A stretch of DNA of 42,139 nucleotides from Planctomycetota bacterium. Lineage in GTDB: Bacteria; Planctomycetota; PLA2; JAEUHO01. The notes beneath the pieces are model-generated. The model ran no database searches and had not been told where the DNA came from. It saw only the letters and a program-made list of their open reading frames with translations. Below are positions 1-7,877 of this stretch, one piece after another. The DNA is taken from contig JADZCA010000103.1 of assembly GCA_020851795.1 (NCBI GenBank), forward strand, positions 1 to 42,139. Direction: 5' to 3'. A program made the position numbers and the translations under genes. Position 1 is the first letter of the stretch, and each line of letters starts with the position of its first letter.

Positions 1-164
1 CCGAGGAGGTGAAACCCCGCCGGCACGGCGCTCGCTCGCGCGACGCGCGTCTCCTTGCGCCCGACGGCCCGGCGCGGCCCCGACCTCGTCGGCTCGTGGG
101 AAATCCGGGCTGAGCAGCGCGCGGGGCTCGCGCCGTCGTCGTGGGGCGCCCCGCCTCGCGGGAC
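1..164. other. Window edge, no supported gene
   Basis: No gene can be supported here. A stop-free plus-strand frame runs from base 3 to a TGA at 111-113 and could be the last 36 codons of a gene beginning outside the window. Its basic, Arg/Pro-rich translation looks like no known family, and random frames stay open this long in such GC-rich DNA. Confidence 0.3.
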
Positions 165-629
165 CTACGCGCCGCCGGACCGCCGCGGGCGCTTCACCGC
201 GCGCGCCGACCGCACGACCACGCGGGACGATCGACCTCGCGCGGGCGGGATCGCCGCGCGCTCGATCGCGGCGCGGAGCAGCGCGTGGACGTCCCCGCGG
301 TCGAGCTCGGAGGCGGCCTCGATGCGGACGCTGCGCACCTTCGAGCCCGCGCCCTCGAGCCGGCGGGCCGGGTCGGGGACGTCCTTGGGGACGTAGAGAC
401 GGACGCCGCGCGCCTCGACCGCCAGGGCCACGGCCCCCTCGGCGCCGCGCTCGGAGGGACTGAACGACACGACCACCGACCGCGCGTAGCCGTAGACGAG
501 CTGCGGGACGCCCGGCAGGGCGCGGCGCAGACGCTGGAGGCACGCCTTGGCGAGCGCGGCGACGTCGGGCGGGAACCGCGACAGCGACGCGAGCAGCTGC
601 GCGGCAGGGGAGGACGAGCGATCGGGCAT
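165..629 (-). CDS. DUF1801 domain protein
   Basis: A 154-aa cytoplasmic protein. The core around residues 35-125 has the DUF1801 (YdhG-like) pattern: a helical start, LVYGYARSVVVSFSPSERG, a strand ending in RLYVPKDVPDP, then GAGSKVRSVRIE and the 'ELDRGDVHALLRAAIERA' helix. Family members are small single-domain proteins of unknown biochemical role, sometimes linked to iron or stress. The ATG at 629 fits the family's N-terminus; the last 25 residues are a basic Arg/Ser tail outside the domain. It follows the chemosensory operon on the same strand after a 225-base gap with no recognisable gene, so it is probably a separate unit. Family assignment is fairly sure; function is unknown. Confidence 0.8.
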   Translation of the reverse strand: MPDRSSSPAAQLLASLSRFPPDVAALAKACLQRLRRALPGVPQLVYGYARSVVVSFSPSERGAEGAVALAVEARGVRLYVPKDVPDPARRLEGAGSKVRSVRIEAASELDRGDVHALLRAAIERAAIPPARGRSSRVVVRSARAVKRPRRSGGA

Positions 630-854
630 GGGCCCACCCTACCGCGCCGCGCGCGCCGGCGCGTCGCGCCACGGCGGCACGTCATCGCGGCTGCGGCTTC
701 GGGGCGAGCGGGATCTCGACCGCGTCGTGAGGCTCGGTCGCCCGGCGCGCAGGCCCACCGGGGCGTCGGCGCGCCGACCGGGGCCGGACGTTCGTTCGGC
801 GATCGGCCGGCCCCTCGCCCCTCTCGACGTCGGCCGGCTCGTGGGTCCGAAGCG

Positions 855-2048
855 CTACGGGAAGACGACCTCGAGCGCCGAGACGTCGTCGTCGTAGCCG
901 CGCCCCTCGGCGAGCCGCGCCGCCCGCTCGAGCCCCGCGTCGAGGGGCGCCGCGCCGGAGCGCGCGACCGCCCCCATGTCCGCCACGAACTCGTCGCAGT
1001 CGTGCGCCGAGCCGTCGCCGCGTCGGATCTCGTACAGCCCGTCGCTGTAGACCAGCATCCGCGCGCCCGCCGGCACCGACGTCGAGGACGTCGCGTACGC
1101 CAGCCCCTCGATCATCCCGGGCATCGGCCCGGCCGAGTCGAGCGCCACCGGCGCGGCCCCGCCCGGCCCGAAGAGCAGCGCGGGCGGGTGCCCGCCGCCC
1201 GACCACCGCAGCTCCCGCGACGACGGTCGGTACACGCCGTACCAGATCGTGAAGAACTTCCCGCCCTGCGACTCCATCGTGAACGCGCCGCCCAGGGCGG
1301 CGAGCACCTGGCCCGGGTCGCGGAAGTCCGTGCTCGGCAGCGAGCGCGCCCGGAGCGCGTTGAGCACCGAGACGCCGAGCAGCGCCGCGCCCACGCCGTG
1401 CCCGCTCACGTCGAGCAGGAACACGACGAAGTGGTCGTCGTCGAGCCAGTGGTAGCCGAACGCGTCGCCGCCGAGCGAGGCCGACGGGATGAACCGCCAG
1501 CGCGTGCGCACGCGCTCCTCGAGCGGCGGCGGCAGCAGCGACTCGACGTAGCGGGCGGCCTGCTCGACGTCCTCGCGCAGCGTCCGGTACGCGGCGTCGC
1601 GCTCGAGCCGGCCCACGTAGCCGGCGGTGTGGTAGCGCAGGCGCGCGACGACCTCGATGCGGTCGGGCAGCTTGACGAGGTAGTCGTTCGCGCCGAGCCG
1701 GAACGCCTCCGCCTTCGTCACCGCCTCCTCCTTCGACGAGAGCACGATCAGCGGGATGCCCGCCGTCTCGGGATCCGCCCGGAACTGCCGCACGAGCTCG
1801 AGCCCGTCCATCTGCGGCATCACGAGGTCGGAGAGGATCACCGTCGGCTGGAACTCCTTGGCCACGGCGACCGCCTGCCGCGGGTCCGCGACGTAGCGGA
1901 AGCGCCAGCCCGCCTCGGGCAGCAGCATGCGCCGCACCGCCTCGCCGATCAGGGCCTGGTCGTCCACGAGGAGCACGCTCACCGCGCGCCCCGCGGGCTC
2001 GGGCCTCGCGGCCGCCGCGGGGCCCCCGCCGTCCACCGGTTCGCTCAC
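855..2048 (-). CDS. Response regulator, WspR-like receiver fused to PP2C (SpoIIE) phosphatase
   Basis: A 397-aa cytoplasmic output protein. Receiver at about residues 24-140: acidic pair D29/D30, phospho-acceptor D74 in ILSDLVMP, and K105 in LSSKEE. The segment GANDYLVKLPDRIE followed by RYH and a coiled linker with RDAAYRTLRE closely resembles WspR of Pseudomonas as I remember it. WspR continues into GGDEF. Here a PP2C/SpoIIE phosphatase follows (about 185-397) with its metal motifs intact: GGD (193-195), DVSGHG (213-218), GGGHPP (284-289), SDG (335-337) and DDD (386-388). Known relatives dephosphorylate a STAS anti-sigma antagonist; that target is inference, as no STAS gene is in the window. 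The GTG start at 2048 overlaps the cheB stop by four bases (GTGA). Last gene of the operon; CheA would phosphorylate D74. Confidence 0.9.
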   Translation of the reverse strand: MSEPVDGGGPAAAARPEPAGRAVSVLLVDDQALIGEAVRRMLLPEAGWRFRYVADPRQAVAVAKEFQPTVILSDLVMPQMDGLELVRQFRADPETAGIPLIVLSSKEEAVTKAEAFRLGANDYLVKLPDRIEVVARLRYHTAGYVGRLERDAAYRTLREDVEQAARYVESLLPPPLEERVRTRWRFIPSASLGGDAFGYHWLDDDHFVVFLLDVSGHGVGAALLGVSVLNALRARSLPSTDFRDPGQVLAALGGAFTMESQGGKFFTIWYGVYRPSSRELRWSGGGHPPALLFGPGGAAPVALDSAGPMPGMIEGLAYATSSTSVPAGARMLVYSDGLYEIRRGDGSAHDCDEFVADMGAVARSGAAPLDAGLERAARLAEGRGYDDDVSALEVVFP

Positions 2049-3184
2049 GAGGTCGCCCTCCCGCGGGCGCCCGCGAGCGCCCGCCACGCCGTCTCGATCG
2101 CGGCCCCGAGGTCCGCCAGCGCCACCACCTGCTGCGCGCCGCCCGCCTCCTTCGCGGCGCGCGGCATCCCGTACACGACCGACGACGCCGCGTCCTGCGC
2201 GAACGTGCGCCAGCCCGCCTGCCGCAGCCGCAGGAGCCCCTCGGCGCCGTCGCGCCCCATCCCGGTCAGCACGGCCGCCACGCCCGGCACGACGCCCGAT
2301 GTCGCCGCGCTCCCGAAGAACACGTCCACGCTGGGCCGGTACGGCTCCTCGACGGGCTCCGCCTGGTAGCGCAGCGAGCCGTCGCGTGCGAAGACGAGGT
2401 GGTCGCCCGTGCACGCGACGTGCACGACGCCCGCCGTGGGCCGGTCGCCCGGCACGACGGCACGCACGGTCCGCCCGCTCTCGCGCGCGAGCCACTCGAC
2501 GAGGCCGGGCACGAACTCGGGGTCGAGGTGCTGCACGACGAGGACCGGCGCCGAGCACGCCCTCGAGAGGCCCCGCAGCACCGCGCTCAGCGCCTCGGGC
2601 CCGCCCGTGGACGAACCGAGCAGCACGCTCGGGCCGCCGACGTCGGCGGCCGACGGCGGGGCGGGCGCGATCGGGCGGCGGGGACCGGCCTCGGCCGCGG
2701 CCGCTCGCGCGGGGTCCGGGACCGGCGTCGGCGACGCGCCCGGCCCGGCGGCCGCCGCGCCCCGCGGCCCGCCGCCCGCCGCGGCGGCGGGCCCGCGCAT
2801 GCGCTGCAGGATCCGGATCTTGCGCAGCACGGGCTCGCCGCCCTCGAGCCGACCGTCTGTGCCGAAGGTCGGGCAGTTCACCGCGTCGAGCGCCCCGGCG
2901 CCGAGCGCGTCGTAGACGCGCCCGAGGTTGCCGTCCACGGTCGCGGTCACGACGAGGATCGGGCACGGCGTCGCCTGCATGATCCGCCGCGTGGCCTCGA
3001 CGCCGTCCATCACGGGCATCACGAGGTCCATGAGGACGAGGTCGGGCAGGTCGGCGCGGCAGCGCTCGACGGCGACGGCGCCGTCGGGCGCGGTCCACGC
3101 GAGCTCGCAGTCGGGCTGGCTCGCGAGGAGCCGCCGCAGCGCCTCCGTCGCGATGCGGAGGTCGTTGACGATCGCCACCCTCAC
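2045..3184 (-). CDS. cheB: Chemotaxis-type protein-glutamate methylesterase (WspF/CheB-like)
   Basis: A 379-aa CheB. The receiver (about 1-125) begins with AIVNDLRIATEALRRLL, the N-D variant of the acidic pair that I associate with WspF, and carries D53 in LVLMDLVMP. A Pro/Ala/Gly-rich linker (about 150-205) leads to the methylesterase domain (about 210-379). This has the catalytic Ser in LLGSSTGGPEAL, the His in VVQHLDPEF and the Asp in LTGMGRDGAEG. It should remove methyl groups from the operon's MCP and set adaptation once phosphorylated by CheA. The GTG start at 3184 overlaps the cheA stop (GTGA), and its own TGA overlaps the next start. No CheD or CheC accompanies it, as in Wsp systems. 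Confidence 0.92.
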   Translation of the reverse strand: MRVAIVNDLRIATEALRRLLASQPDCELAWTAPDGAVAVERCRADLPDLVLMDLVMPVMDGVEATRRIMQATPCPILVVTATVDGNLGRVYDALGAGALDAVNCPTFGTDGRLEGGEPVLRKIRILQRMRGPAAAAGGGPRGAAAAGPGASPTPVPDPARAAAAEAGPRRPIAPAPPSAADVGGPSVLLGSSTGGPEALSAVLRGLSRACSAPVLVVQHLDPEFVPGLVEWLARESGRTVRAVVPGDRPTAGVVHVACTGDHLVFARDGSLRYQAEPVEEPYRPSVDVFFGSAATSGVVPGVAAVLTGMGRDGAEGLLRLRQAGWRTFAQDAASSVVYGMPRAAKEAGGAQQVVALADLGAAIETAWRALAGARGRATS

Positions 3185-5514
3185 GAGGGCTCCTCCGTCG
3201 GCTCGCCGACGAGGTCCACCACCCGCCCGATCCACCCCTCCTCCTGGAACGAGCTCTTGGTGACGTAGGCGTCCGCGCCGGCCTCGAGGCCGCGGAGGCG
3301 GTCCTCCTCGCGGTCCTTGTACGAGACGATCATCACGGGGGTCGAGCGCAGCCGCTCGTCCTGCTTGATGCGCCGCACGAACTCGATCCCGTCCATCCGC
3401 GGCATGTCCACGTCGGACACGACGAGGTCGTACGCGCCCGCCCGCACGGCGTTCCAGCCGTCCATCCCGTCCACCGCGACGTCGACGAGGTAGCCACGCG
3501 CGGTGAGCAGGCCCCGCTCGACCTCGCGCACCGTGATCGAGTCGTCCGCGACGAGCACGCGCTTGCGGGCGCGCGCGGCCCCGCCGACGGCGGCGCCCGT
3601 CACGCGGATCGACCTCATCTGCCCCTGGTGGAGGGCGACGTCCACGGAGCGCACGAGGTCCTCGACGTCCACGATGACGACGGGGTCGCCGTCCTCGTCC
3701 ACGGACACCGCCGCGACGTGGGCGACCTTGCCCAGCCGCGGGTCGAGCGGACGCACGACGAGGTCCTGCTCGCCGAGGAACCGGTCCACGGCGAGCCCGT
3801 ACAGGTGGCCCGCCGACGCGATCAAGACCACGGGCACGGGTCCCGGGGCCCTCGGAGGCGGCGGCACCCCGAGGACCTGCGCCGCGGGCAGCAGCCCGAC
3901 CGCGTGCCCCTCCCACGCGAACTGCTCGCGCCCCTCGACCGAGCCGATGTCGGCCGTCTCGACCCGCAGCACCCGCTCGATCCGCGTCAGCGGGAAGGCG
4001 TAGGGCTCGCCGGCGACCTCGGCGAGCGCGGCGCGCACCACCGAGCGCGTGATCGGCAGCGTGAGCACGAAGCGGATCCCCCGCCCCGGCTCGCTCGTCG
4101 CCGCGACGACGCCGCCCAGCTCGCGTGCCGTCGTCTGCACGACGTCGAGGCCGACCCCGCGCCCCGAGATCTCCGTCACGGCGGTCTTCGTGGAGAACCC
4201 CGGCAGGAACAGGAACTCGAGCAGCTCGGGCCGCGAGAGGTCCTTGGCGAACTCCGCGGCGATCAGGCCCCGATCGACGATCTTGCCCCGCAGCGCCTCG
4301 TAGTCCACCCCGCGGCCGTCGTCGGAGACCTCCACCTCGAGCATGCCCGCGCGGTGCCTCGCCTCGAGCCGCACGCGCGCCTCCGGGTCCTTCCCGGCCG
4401 CCACGCGCACGTCGGGCGCCTCGACGCCGTGGTCGAGCGCGTTGCGCAGCAGGTGGTTGAGCGGCGCGTCGAGCTTCTCGAGGACGTCGCGGTCCACGAG
4501 CACGTCCTTGCCGCGGAGCTCGAGCCGCACCTTCTTGCCGAGCTCGCGGGCGAGGTCGCGCACGAGGCGCGGGAAGCCCCCCGTCCCTTCGCCGAAGGGG
4601 CGCATCCGGCTCGCGAGCACCTCGCGGTACAGCCGCCCGGCGAGGTCCTCGCTGCGCCGCGCCGCGGCCTCGATCGACTCGATCTGGCGGGTCACCGCGC
4701 GACGGGCCGCGACCACGGTCTCGCGCAGGCCCGCGACCGACGCCGTGCCCTCGACCGCCAGCGCCTCGACCTCCGCCTGCAGCCGCCGCGTGACCCGGCG
4801 CAGCTCCTCGAGCTCGGTCGCGGCCGCGCCCAGCCGTCGCGCCTCCACCAGCGTCTCGCCCGCGTAGGCGAGCATCTGCCCGAGCCCCGCCGCGCTGATC
4901 CGCACGACGGAGGCGTCGGCCGCCTCGGTCGCGCTCGCCTTGCGCGCCGGCGCCGCGGGCGCCGCGGGCGCCGCGGGCGCGGGCGTCGGCGCCGCGGGTG
5001 CCGCAGCCGCCGTCGCGGCCGGGGTCGCGGGGGGCGGTGCGGGCGAGGCCGGCGGCGCCACGGGGCCGGCGCCCGCCGCCTGGACCGCCTCGCCGCGCGC
5101 GACGGCCTGCAGACGTTCGACGAGCGCCGCCGTCGCGTCGGCACGGCCCGCGAGGTAGGCCGTCGCCTCCGCCTCGGGCTTCGCTGCCACGGACTTGAGG
5201 AAGTCCGTGCCCGCCAGCAGCACGTCGATCGCCGCGGCGTGGAGCGTGAGCCGCCCCTGCTGCGCCGCGACGAAGGCGTCCTCCATCGCGTGGGCGACGC
5301 GCACCACGGGCTCGACGCCGACGATGCGCGCCGCGCCCTTGACCGAGTGCGCGGCGCGCATGAGCGCCTCGAGCCGCGCGGGGTCGGCCGGCGCGGCCTC
5401 GAGCGCGAGCAGCCCCTCGTCGAGCGTGGCCCCGTGCGTCTGCGCCTCCATCCGGAAGAGGTCGAAGAGGGCGAAGCCGCCCAGGTCGTCGGGGGCGCCG
5501 GCCGCGGGGCTCAC
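3181..5514 (-). CDS. cheA: Hybrid chemosensory histidine kinase CheA-REC (WspE-like)
   Basis: A 777-aa cytoplasmic kinase. Domains in order: Hpt with phospho-acceptor H56 in AAHSVKGAARIVG; an Ala/Pro-rich linker (about 130-190); a dimerisation region; the ATPase with N box HLLRNALDHGVE, G1 DDGRGVD, F box FLFLPGFSTK and G2 GRGVGLDVV; a CheW-like P5 domain; and a C-terminal receiver from about residue 650 with D701 in VVSDVDMPRMDG. The CheA-REC fusion is the WspE arrangement; the receiver usually acts as a phosphate sink or intermediate. GTG start at 5514 overlaps the upstream stop. Phosphate would pass to CheB and to the receiver-PP2C protein encoded at 855-2048. No CheY is encoded here. Confidence 0.93.
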   Translation of the reverse strand: MSPAAGAPDDLGGFALFDLFRMEAQTHGATLDEGLLALEAAPADPARLEALMRAAHSVKGAARIVGVEPVVRVAHAMEDAFVAAQQGRLTLHAAAIDVLLAGTDFLKSVAAKPEAEATAYLAGRADATAALVERLQAVARGEAVQAAGAGPVAPPASPAPPPATPAATAAAAPAAPTPAPAAPAAPAAPARKASATEAADASVVRISAAGLGQMLAYAGETLVEARRLGAAATELEELRRVTRRLQAEVEALAVEGTASVAGLRETVVAARRAVTRQIESIEAAARRSEDLAGRLYREVLASRMRPFGEGTGGFPRLVRDLARELGKKVRLELRGKDVLVDRDVLEKLDAPLNHLLRNALDHGVEAPDVRVAAGKDPEARVRLEARHRAGMLEVEVSDDGRGVDYEALRGKIVDRGLIAAEFAKDLSRPELLEFLFLPGFSTKTAVTEISGRGVGLDVVQTTARELGGVVAATSEPGRGIRFVLTLPITRSVVRAALAEVAGEPYAFPLTRIERVLRVETADIGSVEGREQFAWEGHAVGLLPAAQVLGVPPPPRAPGPVPVVLIASAGHLYGLAVDRFLGEQDLVVRPLDPRLGKVAHVAAVSVDEDGDPVVIVDVEDLVRSVDVALHQGQMRSIRVTGAAVGGAARARKRVLVADDSITVREVERGLLTARGYLVDVAVDGMDGWNAVRAGAYDLVVSDVDMPRMDGIEFVRRIKQDERLRSTPVMIVSYKDREEDRLRGLEAGADAYVTKSSFQEEGWIGRVVDLVGEPTEEPS

Positions 5515-6083
5515 GAGAGGCTCCGGGCCAGCCCGGCGAAGAGGCGGGTCGCGTCCAGCACGGCGACGGGACCGTCGCCGAGGGTGAGCACGCCGTCGGT
5601 GAACCGCACGGCCGCCTTCGCCACCGTCACCTGCGCCGGCGCGACCGCGGCCGGGTCGTAGCGGAGCACCTCCCGCACCTCGTCGGCGAGGAACGCCCAC
5701 GCCTCGCCGGCCCGCGCGATCACGACCATGCGGGCCGCGACCCGCGTCGGACCGGAGGCGACGCGGGCGCAGCCGAGCAGGGCGTGCAGGTCGGCGCAGA
5801 GGTGGAGCTCGCCGCGCAGCGCCACGAGGCCACGGAAGACCTCGTTGGTGCGCCCGGGCACGCGGTGCACGGCGCGCGGCACGTGGACCTCGCGCACGAC
5901 GGCGGCGTCGAGCGCGAAGCGCTCGTCGCCGAGGCGGAACACCGCGGCCGCGACGTCGGCGGTCCGGGCGGCCGCGGGCGCGTCCGCGAGCGACCGCGCC
6001 CACGCGGCGAGGTACTCCGCCGGCGCTTGGCGCTCGAGGAGCCGCTTCGCGGCGCTCTCGGCCTCGGGCTCGCGCGTCGCCAT
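5511..6083 (-). CDS. cheW: CheW-type scaffold with N-terminal extension (WspD-like)
   Basis: A 190-aa coupling protein. The CheW fold spans about residues 45-185 (AVFRLGDERFALDAAVVREV, then VRGLVALRGE-type strands at 'GLVALRGELHLCADLHALLG', and a C-terminal strand around GPVAVLDATRLF). The first 45 residues form a charged, helical extension (AESAAKRLLERQAPAEYLAAWARSL), as in WspD-type CheWs that sit between cheR and cheA. It should link the MCP to the CheA kinase in the array. ATG start at 6083, four bases after the cheR stop. One of two CheW genes in the operon, which is also the case in wsp. Confident on family; its specific role relative to the other CheW is inferred from position. Confidence 0.88.
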   Translation of the reverse strand: MATREPEAESAAKRLLERQAPAEYLAAWARSLADAPAAARTADVAAAVFRLGDERFALDAAVVREVHVPRAVHRVPGRTNEVFRGLVALRGELHLCADLHALLGCARVASGPTRVAARMVVIARAGEAWAFLADEVREVLRYDPAAVAPAQVTVAKAAVRFTDGVLTLGDGPVAVLDATRLFAGLARSLS

Positions 6084-6086
6084 CGG

Positions 6087-7349
6087 CTAGCGTCCCCCCG
6101 TCGCCGCGACGCGGACCCGCGCGCGCAGCCGCGCCGCCACGGCGGGCTCGCCGCGCCCCTCGGCCGCGACGGCCGCGAGCAGCAGGGCACCGACGTGCGA
6201 CGGGTCGAGGTAGAGCGCGCGCCCGAGCGCGTCGTCGGCCGCGCGGGCCCGCCCCGCCGCGCGCAAGACGAGCGCGAGGAGGTGGAAGTGGTCGGCGCTG
6301 GGCCGGCCCGAGGCGAGCTCCTGCTCGAGGAGCGCGGCCGCCTCGTCGAGACGGCCCGCGTCGGCGAGGGCTCGCGCGGTCGCGAGGCGGTCGGCCGGCG
6401 GGACGACCGGCGACGGAGGCGACGGGACCTCGGAGACGGGCGCGACGGGGACGGCCGGGGCGCGAGCGGCGGCCGCGGGACCGGGGCGCGACGCCGTCCC
6501 CGGGCGCGGCGCGACGCGTGTGCGCAGGGCGGGACTCGCGTCGGCGCGCGCGCTTCCTTCGGCGGCCGCGCGCGGGACGCACGCGTACGTGGCGCCGTCG
6601 GGCAGGGGCTGGAAGCCGTGCGCGCGGGCGACGAGCACCTCGGCGTGGCCGAGGTAGAGGACGCCGTCCGTGGCGAGGGCCGCCCGCAGCGCCGCGAGGG
6701 CGCGACCGCGTGCGTCCTCGGTGAGGTAGATGAGGAGGTTGCGGCAGAAGACGGCGTCGTAGCGCCCGCCCGGGAAGGGCCGTGCGGCGTCGAGCAGGTC
6801 GCCGATCTCGAAGCGGACGCGCGCGCGCAGGGCCGCCGAGGCCTCGAGCACGCCCGCGTCGTCGCAGAACCACCGCGCCGCGACGTCGCCCTCGAGCCCT
6901 CGCGCGGCGCCGCGGTCGAAGCGCCCGGCGCGAGCCTGCTCCACCGCCGCCGGCGACCGGTCGTACGCGTCCACGACGACCCGCTCCGGCGCGAGGCCCG
7001 CGTCGAGGAGCGCGACCGCGGCCGAGTAGGCCTCCTGCCCCGTCGCGCAGGCGACGCACAGCACCCGGACGGGCCCCGAGCCCGCGGCGGCGCGCGCGAC
7101 GCCGAGCGCCGAGAGGTGGCGGAACGACGCGGGGTAGCGGAAGAACGACGTCTCGTGGACGAGCAGCTCGGCGACGAGCCGCTCGCGCTCGGTGGGGTCG
7201 GAGGCCACGAGGGCCGCGTACGCCTCGACATCCACGCCCGCCCGCGCGGCGAGCCGCTCGACGGCCGCCCCGAGGTGGCGCGCGCCGAGCGCGTCCGGCT
7301 CGAGGCCGGCGGTCGTGCGCAGCGTGGTCGCGATACGGTGGAGGCTCAC
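6087..7349 (-). CDS. cheR: CheR methyltransferase with C-terminal TPR (WspC-like)
   Basis: A 420-aa SAM-dependent MCP methyltransferase. The all-helical N-terminal domain ends in VHETSFFRYP. The SAM-binding core shows VLCVACATGQEAYSAAVAL (the GSASGEE-like loop, here Cys-Ala-Cys-Ala-Thr-Gly-Gln-Glu), then FCRNLLIYL and GVLYLGHAEVL. An Ala/Pro-rich linker (about 265-315) leads to tetratricopeptide-like helices (LATARALADAGRLDEAAALL; ALGRALYLDPSHVGALLLAA) over the last 100 residues. CheR-TPR is the WspC/FrzF layout; the TPR probably mediates protein contacts. The GTG start at 7349 overlaps the upstream cheW stop by four bases; an open frame extends upstream but looks non-coding. Confidence 0.92.
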   Translation of the reverse strand: MSLHRIATTLRTTAGLEPDALGARHLGAAVERLAARAGVDVEAYAALVASDPTERERLVAELLVHETSFFRYPASFRHLSALGVARAAAGSGPVRVLCVACATGQEAYSAAVALLDAGLAPERVVVDAYDRSPAAVEQARAGRFDRGAARGLEGDVAARWFCDDAGVLEASAALRARVRFEIGDLLDAARPFPGGRYDAVFCRNLLIYLTEDARGRALAALRAALATDGVLYLGHAEVLVARAHGFQPLPDGATYACVPRAAAEGSARADASPALRTRVAPRPGTASRPGPAAAARAPAVPVAPVSEVPSPPSPVVPPADRLATARALADAGRLDEAAALLEQELASGRPSADHFHLLALVLRAAGRARAADDALGRALYLDPSHVGALLLAAVAAEGRGEPAVAARLRARVRVAATGGR

Positions 7350-7873
7350 GTCGCCTCCCCTGCGCCGGGCGCCGCCGCGTCCACCGCCTCGGCGTCGCGC
7401 ACGAGCGTCGCGAGGACGTCGGCGGGCACGAGGTCCTCGACCCGCACGAGCTGGAGCAGGGCGTCGCCGTCGCGGACGAGGCGCCCGAGCCCGCGCGCGC
7501 CGGGCGTCCGCGGGCCGTCCGCCGCGTCGGCCGCGGCGGGGTCCACGGTCGCGACGCGCAGCACGCGCTCCGCACGCACCGCGACGCGCGGCCGCGTGCG
7601 GGCCGCGGCGTCGGCCCACGCGCCCGCGGTCCCGTCGAGCTCGCAGACGACGATCCGCGAGCTCATCCGCGCGGGCGAGGCCCGTCCCGCCCACACGACC
7701 CCGAGGTCGACGACCGGCACGAGGCCGCCACGGAAGCGCAGCAGCCCCACGACCCCGCGCACCGTACCGGGCACCGTCCGCAGCGGCACGGAGGGCACGA
7801 CCTCCACGACGCGCACGGCCTCGATGCCGTAGCGCTCGTCGGCGACCTCGAAGGCGACGACCGGGACGTCCAA
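7346..7873 (-). CDS. cheW: CheW-type coupling protein (WspB-like)
   Basis: A 175-aa CheW. The protein opens directly with the first strand (VVAFEVADERYGIEAVRVVEVVP), followed by VRGVVGLLRFRGGLVPVVDLG, the hallmark CheW segment. The later strands are interrupted by an Ala/Asp/Pro-rich insert (about residues 105-125, around PAAADAADGPRTPG). The start is a TTG at 7873, four bases after the MCP stop; there is no better in-frame ATG or GTG, and position 1 fits the domain boundary. It should couple the MCP at 7878-9536 to CheA. The insert and short tail are unusual, but the fold call is secure. Confidence 0.85.
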   Translation of the reverse strand: MDVPVVAFEVADERYGIEAVRVVEVVPSVPLRTVPGTVRGVVGLLRFRGGLVPVVDLGVVWAGRASPARMSSRIVVCELDGTAGAWADAAARTRPRVAVRAERVLRVATVDPAAADAADGPRTPGARGLGRLVRDGDALLQLVRVEDLVPADVLATLVRDAEAVDAAAPGAGEAT

Positions 7874-7877
7874 GCGG

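Noticed and set aside
141..2369. Very long open plus-strand frames over the chemosensory operon
   Set aside because: The translations are Arg/Ala/Gly-rich, match no family and lie antisense to clear genes. Such frames arise from extreme GC at third positions.
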